Position numbers and translations under genes: made by a program
Notes under the pieces: model-generated
Databases searched by the model: none
The model's input: the letters and a program-made list of their open reading frames with translations, nothing else
Told to the model about the DNA's origin: nothing
NCBI RefSeq assembly: GCF_000671395.1
Contig: NZ_AQQY01000005.1
Location: 211,794-275,793 of the forward strand
From: Actibacterium atlanticum
GTDB lineage: Bacteria; Pseudomonadota; Alphaproteobacteria; Rhodobacterales; Rhodobacteraceae
DNA length: 64,000 bases
Direction: 5' to 3'
Shown here: positions 62,224 through 64,000 of the stretch, piece by piece
How the letters are laid out: each line of letters starts with the position of its first letter
How positions within the stretch are numbered: position 1 is the stretch's first letter

Positions 62224-62235
62224 GGAGAGGACAGC

Positions 62236-63918
62236 ATGAACGATCACGACCTTCTGGCCCGCCTGCGTCAGGTCTGCGGCAAACGCCATGTTCTGACCTC
62301 GGATCGGGCCACCAAACGGTTCCGCAAAGGCTTTCGCTCGGGCGAGGGCGATGCGCTGGCCGTTGTGCGCCCGGCCACCTTGTTGCAACAATGGCAAGTC
62401 CTGCAAGCCTGCGTTGCCGCCGATAAGATCGTGATCATGCAGGCCGCCAACACCGGCCTGACCGAAGGTTCCACGCCCAAAGGCCGCTATGACCGCGATG
62501 TGGTGCTGATCAACACCAACCGCATGGACAAGCTGCAACTGATCAACGATGGCAAACAGGTGATCAGCTTTCCGGGCGCCACGCTGTTTGCGCTGGAAAA
62601 ACTGTTGGCGCCGCTGGGCCGCGTGCCCCATTCGGTGATCGGCAGTTCCTGCATCGGGGCATCCATTGTGGGCGGGGTCTGTAACAACTCGGGCGGCTCA
62701 CTTGTGGAACGCGGCCCGGCCTATACCGAACTGTCCCTGCACGCCCGGATTACCCGCGATGGCGAACTGGAACTGGTCAACCATCTGGGCGTCGATCTGG
62801 GCACAACCCCCGAAGAAATTCTGACCAATCTGGAAAACGCCGCCTATGCGCCCCAAGGCGTGAGCACCGACAATCGCAAGGCTTCCGATACTGACTATGC
62901 CCAACGCGTGCGCGATGTTAATGCCGACACGCCCGCCCGGTTCAACGCCGACAAACGCCGCCTCTATGAGGCCGCAGGCTGCGCCGGAAAACTGGCGGTG
63001 TTCGCCGTGCGTCTGGACACCTATGAAAAGAACGAACAGGAACGCAGCTTCTATATCGGCACCAAAGACACCGCCGCGCTGACCGCCCTGCGCCGCCGTA
63101 TTCTGGCCGATTTCAAAACCCTGCCGATCAGTGCCGAATATATGCACGAAGAGGTGTTCGATATCTCAGACCTCTATGGCAAAGACACGATGGTGATGAT
63201 CGACAAGCTGGGCACCGACCGCCTGCCGATGTTCTTTGCCATGAAAGGCGCGGTGGATGCCCGTCTGGCCAACGTGCCGGGCATGGCTAATTTCACCGAC
63301 CGGTTCATGCAGTTCGCGATGCGGTTCTGGCCCGATATCCTGCCCAAACGCATGCGCGCCTTCCGGGCAAAATATCCCCATCACCTGATTCTCAAGATGC
63401 GCGACGGGGGCATTGACGAAGCCCGCGCGCTGCTGGCCCAAATGCAGGACGAAGGCAGCCTCAGTTTCTTTGAATGCACCCCGCGTGAGGGCAAGATCGC
63501 CGGCCTGCACCGTTTCGCCGCCGCCGGGGCCGCTGTGCGCTATATGGCGGTGCATCACAAACAGGTCCAAGATATCATCGCGCTGGACATCGCCCTGCGC
63601 CGCAATGATGAAAACTGGTTCGAAGACTTGCCGCCACAGATCACAGATCAGCTGGTTCACAAGCTCTATTACGGCCATTTCATGTGCCACGTTCTGCATC
63701 AGGATTACATCGTCAAGAAAGGCGCAGACCCGAAAGCGCTCAAAGCAGCAATGCTGGATATTCTGGACAAACGCGGCGCTGAATACCCGGCCGAACACAA
63801 TGTCGGCCACCTCTACCCGGCCAAGCCCGATCTGGCGGCCTTCTATAAATCGGTCGACCCCACCAACAGCATGAACCCCGGTATCGGGAAAATGTCGCGC
63901 AACAAAAACTATTCGTGA
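62236..63918 (+). CDS. dld: Quinone-dependent D-lactate dehydrogenase
   Basis: 560 residues. FAD-binding type 4 domain (about 20-230; IMQAANTGLTEGSTPKGRYDRDVVLINTNRMDKLQLIN, then GRVPHSVIGSSCIGASIVGGVCNNSGGSLVERGPAYTELSLHA) and the membrane-binding and cap parts of Dld (LGTDRLPMFFAMKGAVDARL, MRAFRAKYPHHLILKMRDGG, then HVLHQDYIVKKGADPKALKAAMLDILDKRGAEYPAEHNVGHLY). It oxidises D-lactate to pyruvate at the inner face of the membrane. Together with lldD it allows use of both isomers. Confidence 0.94.
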   Translation: MNDHDLLARLRQVCGKRHVLTSDRATKRFRKGFRSGEGDALAVVRPATLLQQWQVLQACVAADKIVIMQAANTGLTEGSTPKGRYDRDVVLINTNRMDKLQLINDGKQVISFPGATLFALEKLLAPLGRVPHSVIGSSCIGASIVGGVCNNSGGSLVERGPAYTELSLHARITRDGELELVNHLGVDLGTTPEEILTNLENAAYAPQGVSTDNRKASDTDYAQRVRDVNADTPARFNADKRRLYEAAGCAGKLAVFAVRLDTYEKNEQERSFYIGTKDTAALTALRRRILADFKTLPISAEYMHEEVFDISDLYGKDTMVMIDKLGTDRLPMFFAMKGAVDARLANVPGMANFTDRFMQFAMRFWPDILPKRMRAFRAKYPHHLILKMRDGGIDEARALLAQMQDEGSLSFFECTPREGKIAGLHRFAAAGAAVRYMAVHHKQVQDIIALDIALRRNDENWFEDLPPQITDQLVHKLYYGHFMCHVLHQDYIVKKGADPKALKAAMLDILDKRGAEYPAEHNVGHLYPAKPDLAAFYKSVDPTNSMNPGIGKMSRNKNYS

Positions 63919-63952
63919 CCCGCTGACCTGCCTGCACTTACAAGGAACCCCC

Positions 63953-64000
63953 ATGTCTGAGTTTAAGAAGATATTGATAGCGAACCGTGGTGAGATTGCG
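63953..64000 (+). CDS. Start of a biotin carboxylase-type enzyme, probably pyruvate carboxylase (cut by window end)
   Basis: Sixteen codons are visible (MSEFKKILIANRGEIA), the N-terminus shared by biotin carboxylase subunits, acetyl-/propionyl-CoA carboxylases and pyruvate carboxylase. The ATG follows AAGGA by a normal distance. Since the operon before it makes pyruvate from lactate, pyruvate carboxylase, which would turn it into oxaloacetate, is the best guess; the window does not show enough to decide. Confidence 0.7.
   Translation, partial: MSEFKKILIANRGEIA

Noticed and set aside
1..64000. CRISPR arrays, rRNA genes and toxin-antitoxin pairs
   Set aside because: No regular repeat-spacer series, no rRNA sequence and no recognisable toxin-antitoxin gene pair was seen.

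Overview
The window looks like chromosome of a marine alphaproteobacterium of the Rhodobacterales (Roseobacter-type). The grounds are high GC, dense genes with short overlaps, the order RNase E/G - yacG - tRNA-Phe, two TRAP-type uptake operons, and osmoregulated periplasmic glucan genes with a separate opgC. The organism is inferred from family content and gene order only.

Layout. 1-1225: end of a ribonuclease E/G gene, yacG and tRNA-Phe. 1226-3311: scarred, gene-poor stretch with one intact IS5-type element (1722-2771). 3312-11607: IclR-controlled catabolic unit (cupin, three-gene TRAP transporter, beta-keto acid cleavage enzyme, flavodoxin-type reductase, metal-dependent hydrolase-like protein, HpcH/HpaI aldolase); substrate unknown. 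11703-15604: LysR-controlled, probably quinone/electrophile-stress genes (glutathionyl-hydroquinone reductase, extradiol dioxygenase, DoxX, NADP reductase). 15731-18214: secreted SnoaL-like protein, a cupin, and a DUF2779 gene that has lost its front. 18307-24768: decayed phage satellite or prophage remnant, all on the minus strand: integrase, two small HTH proteins, primase, SF3 helicase, terminase small and large subunits. The terminase has an amber codon and the primase has one stop and two frameshifts.

25179-31368: cyanate use. A divergent PAS/AAA+/Fis regulator lacks the GAFTGA motif; a cyanate-type ABC transporter, a DUF1348 protein and cyanase follow. 31450-37443: NosR/NirI-like flavo-iron-sulfur membrane protein, MOSC protein and a membrane-tethered winged-helix regulator, divergent from YHS, rhodanese and alpha/beta-hydrolase secreted proteins. 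37522-43486: TPR protein plus opgC-opgG-opgH. 43629-46416: CaiB-type CoA-transferase and a ThDP enzyme that probably act together.

46743-56654 is the most unusual part: PEP mutase fused to a cytidylyltransferase, phosphonopyruvate decarboxylase and an alcohol dehydrogenase (a route to 2-hydroxyethylphosphonate), together with APS kinase, two sulfotransferases, a methyltransferase, a free-standing adenylation enzyme, an acyl carrier protein and a small alpha/beta hydrolase. I read this as a biosynthetic cluster for a phosphonate- and/or sulfate-bearing molecule whose structure I cannot name. 56756-64000: lactate use: FadR-type regulator, TRAP transporter (binding protein and fused QM membrane protein), L- and D-lactate dehydrogenases, and the start of a probable pyruvate carboxylase gene running off the window.
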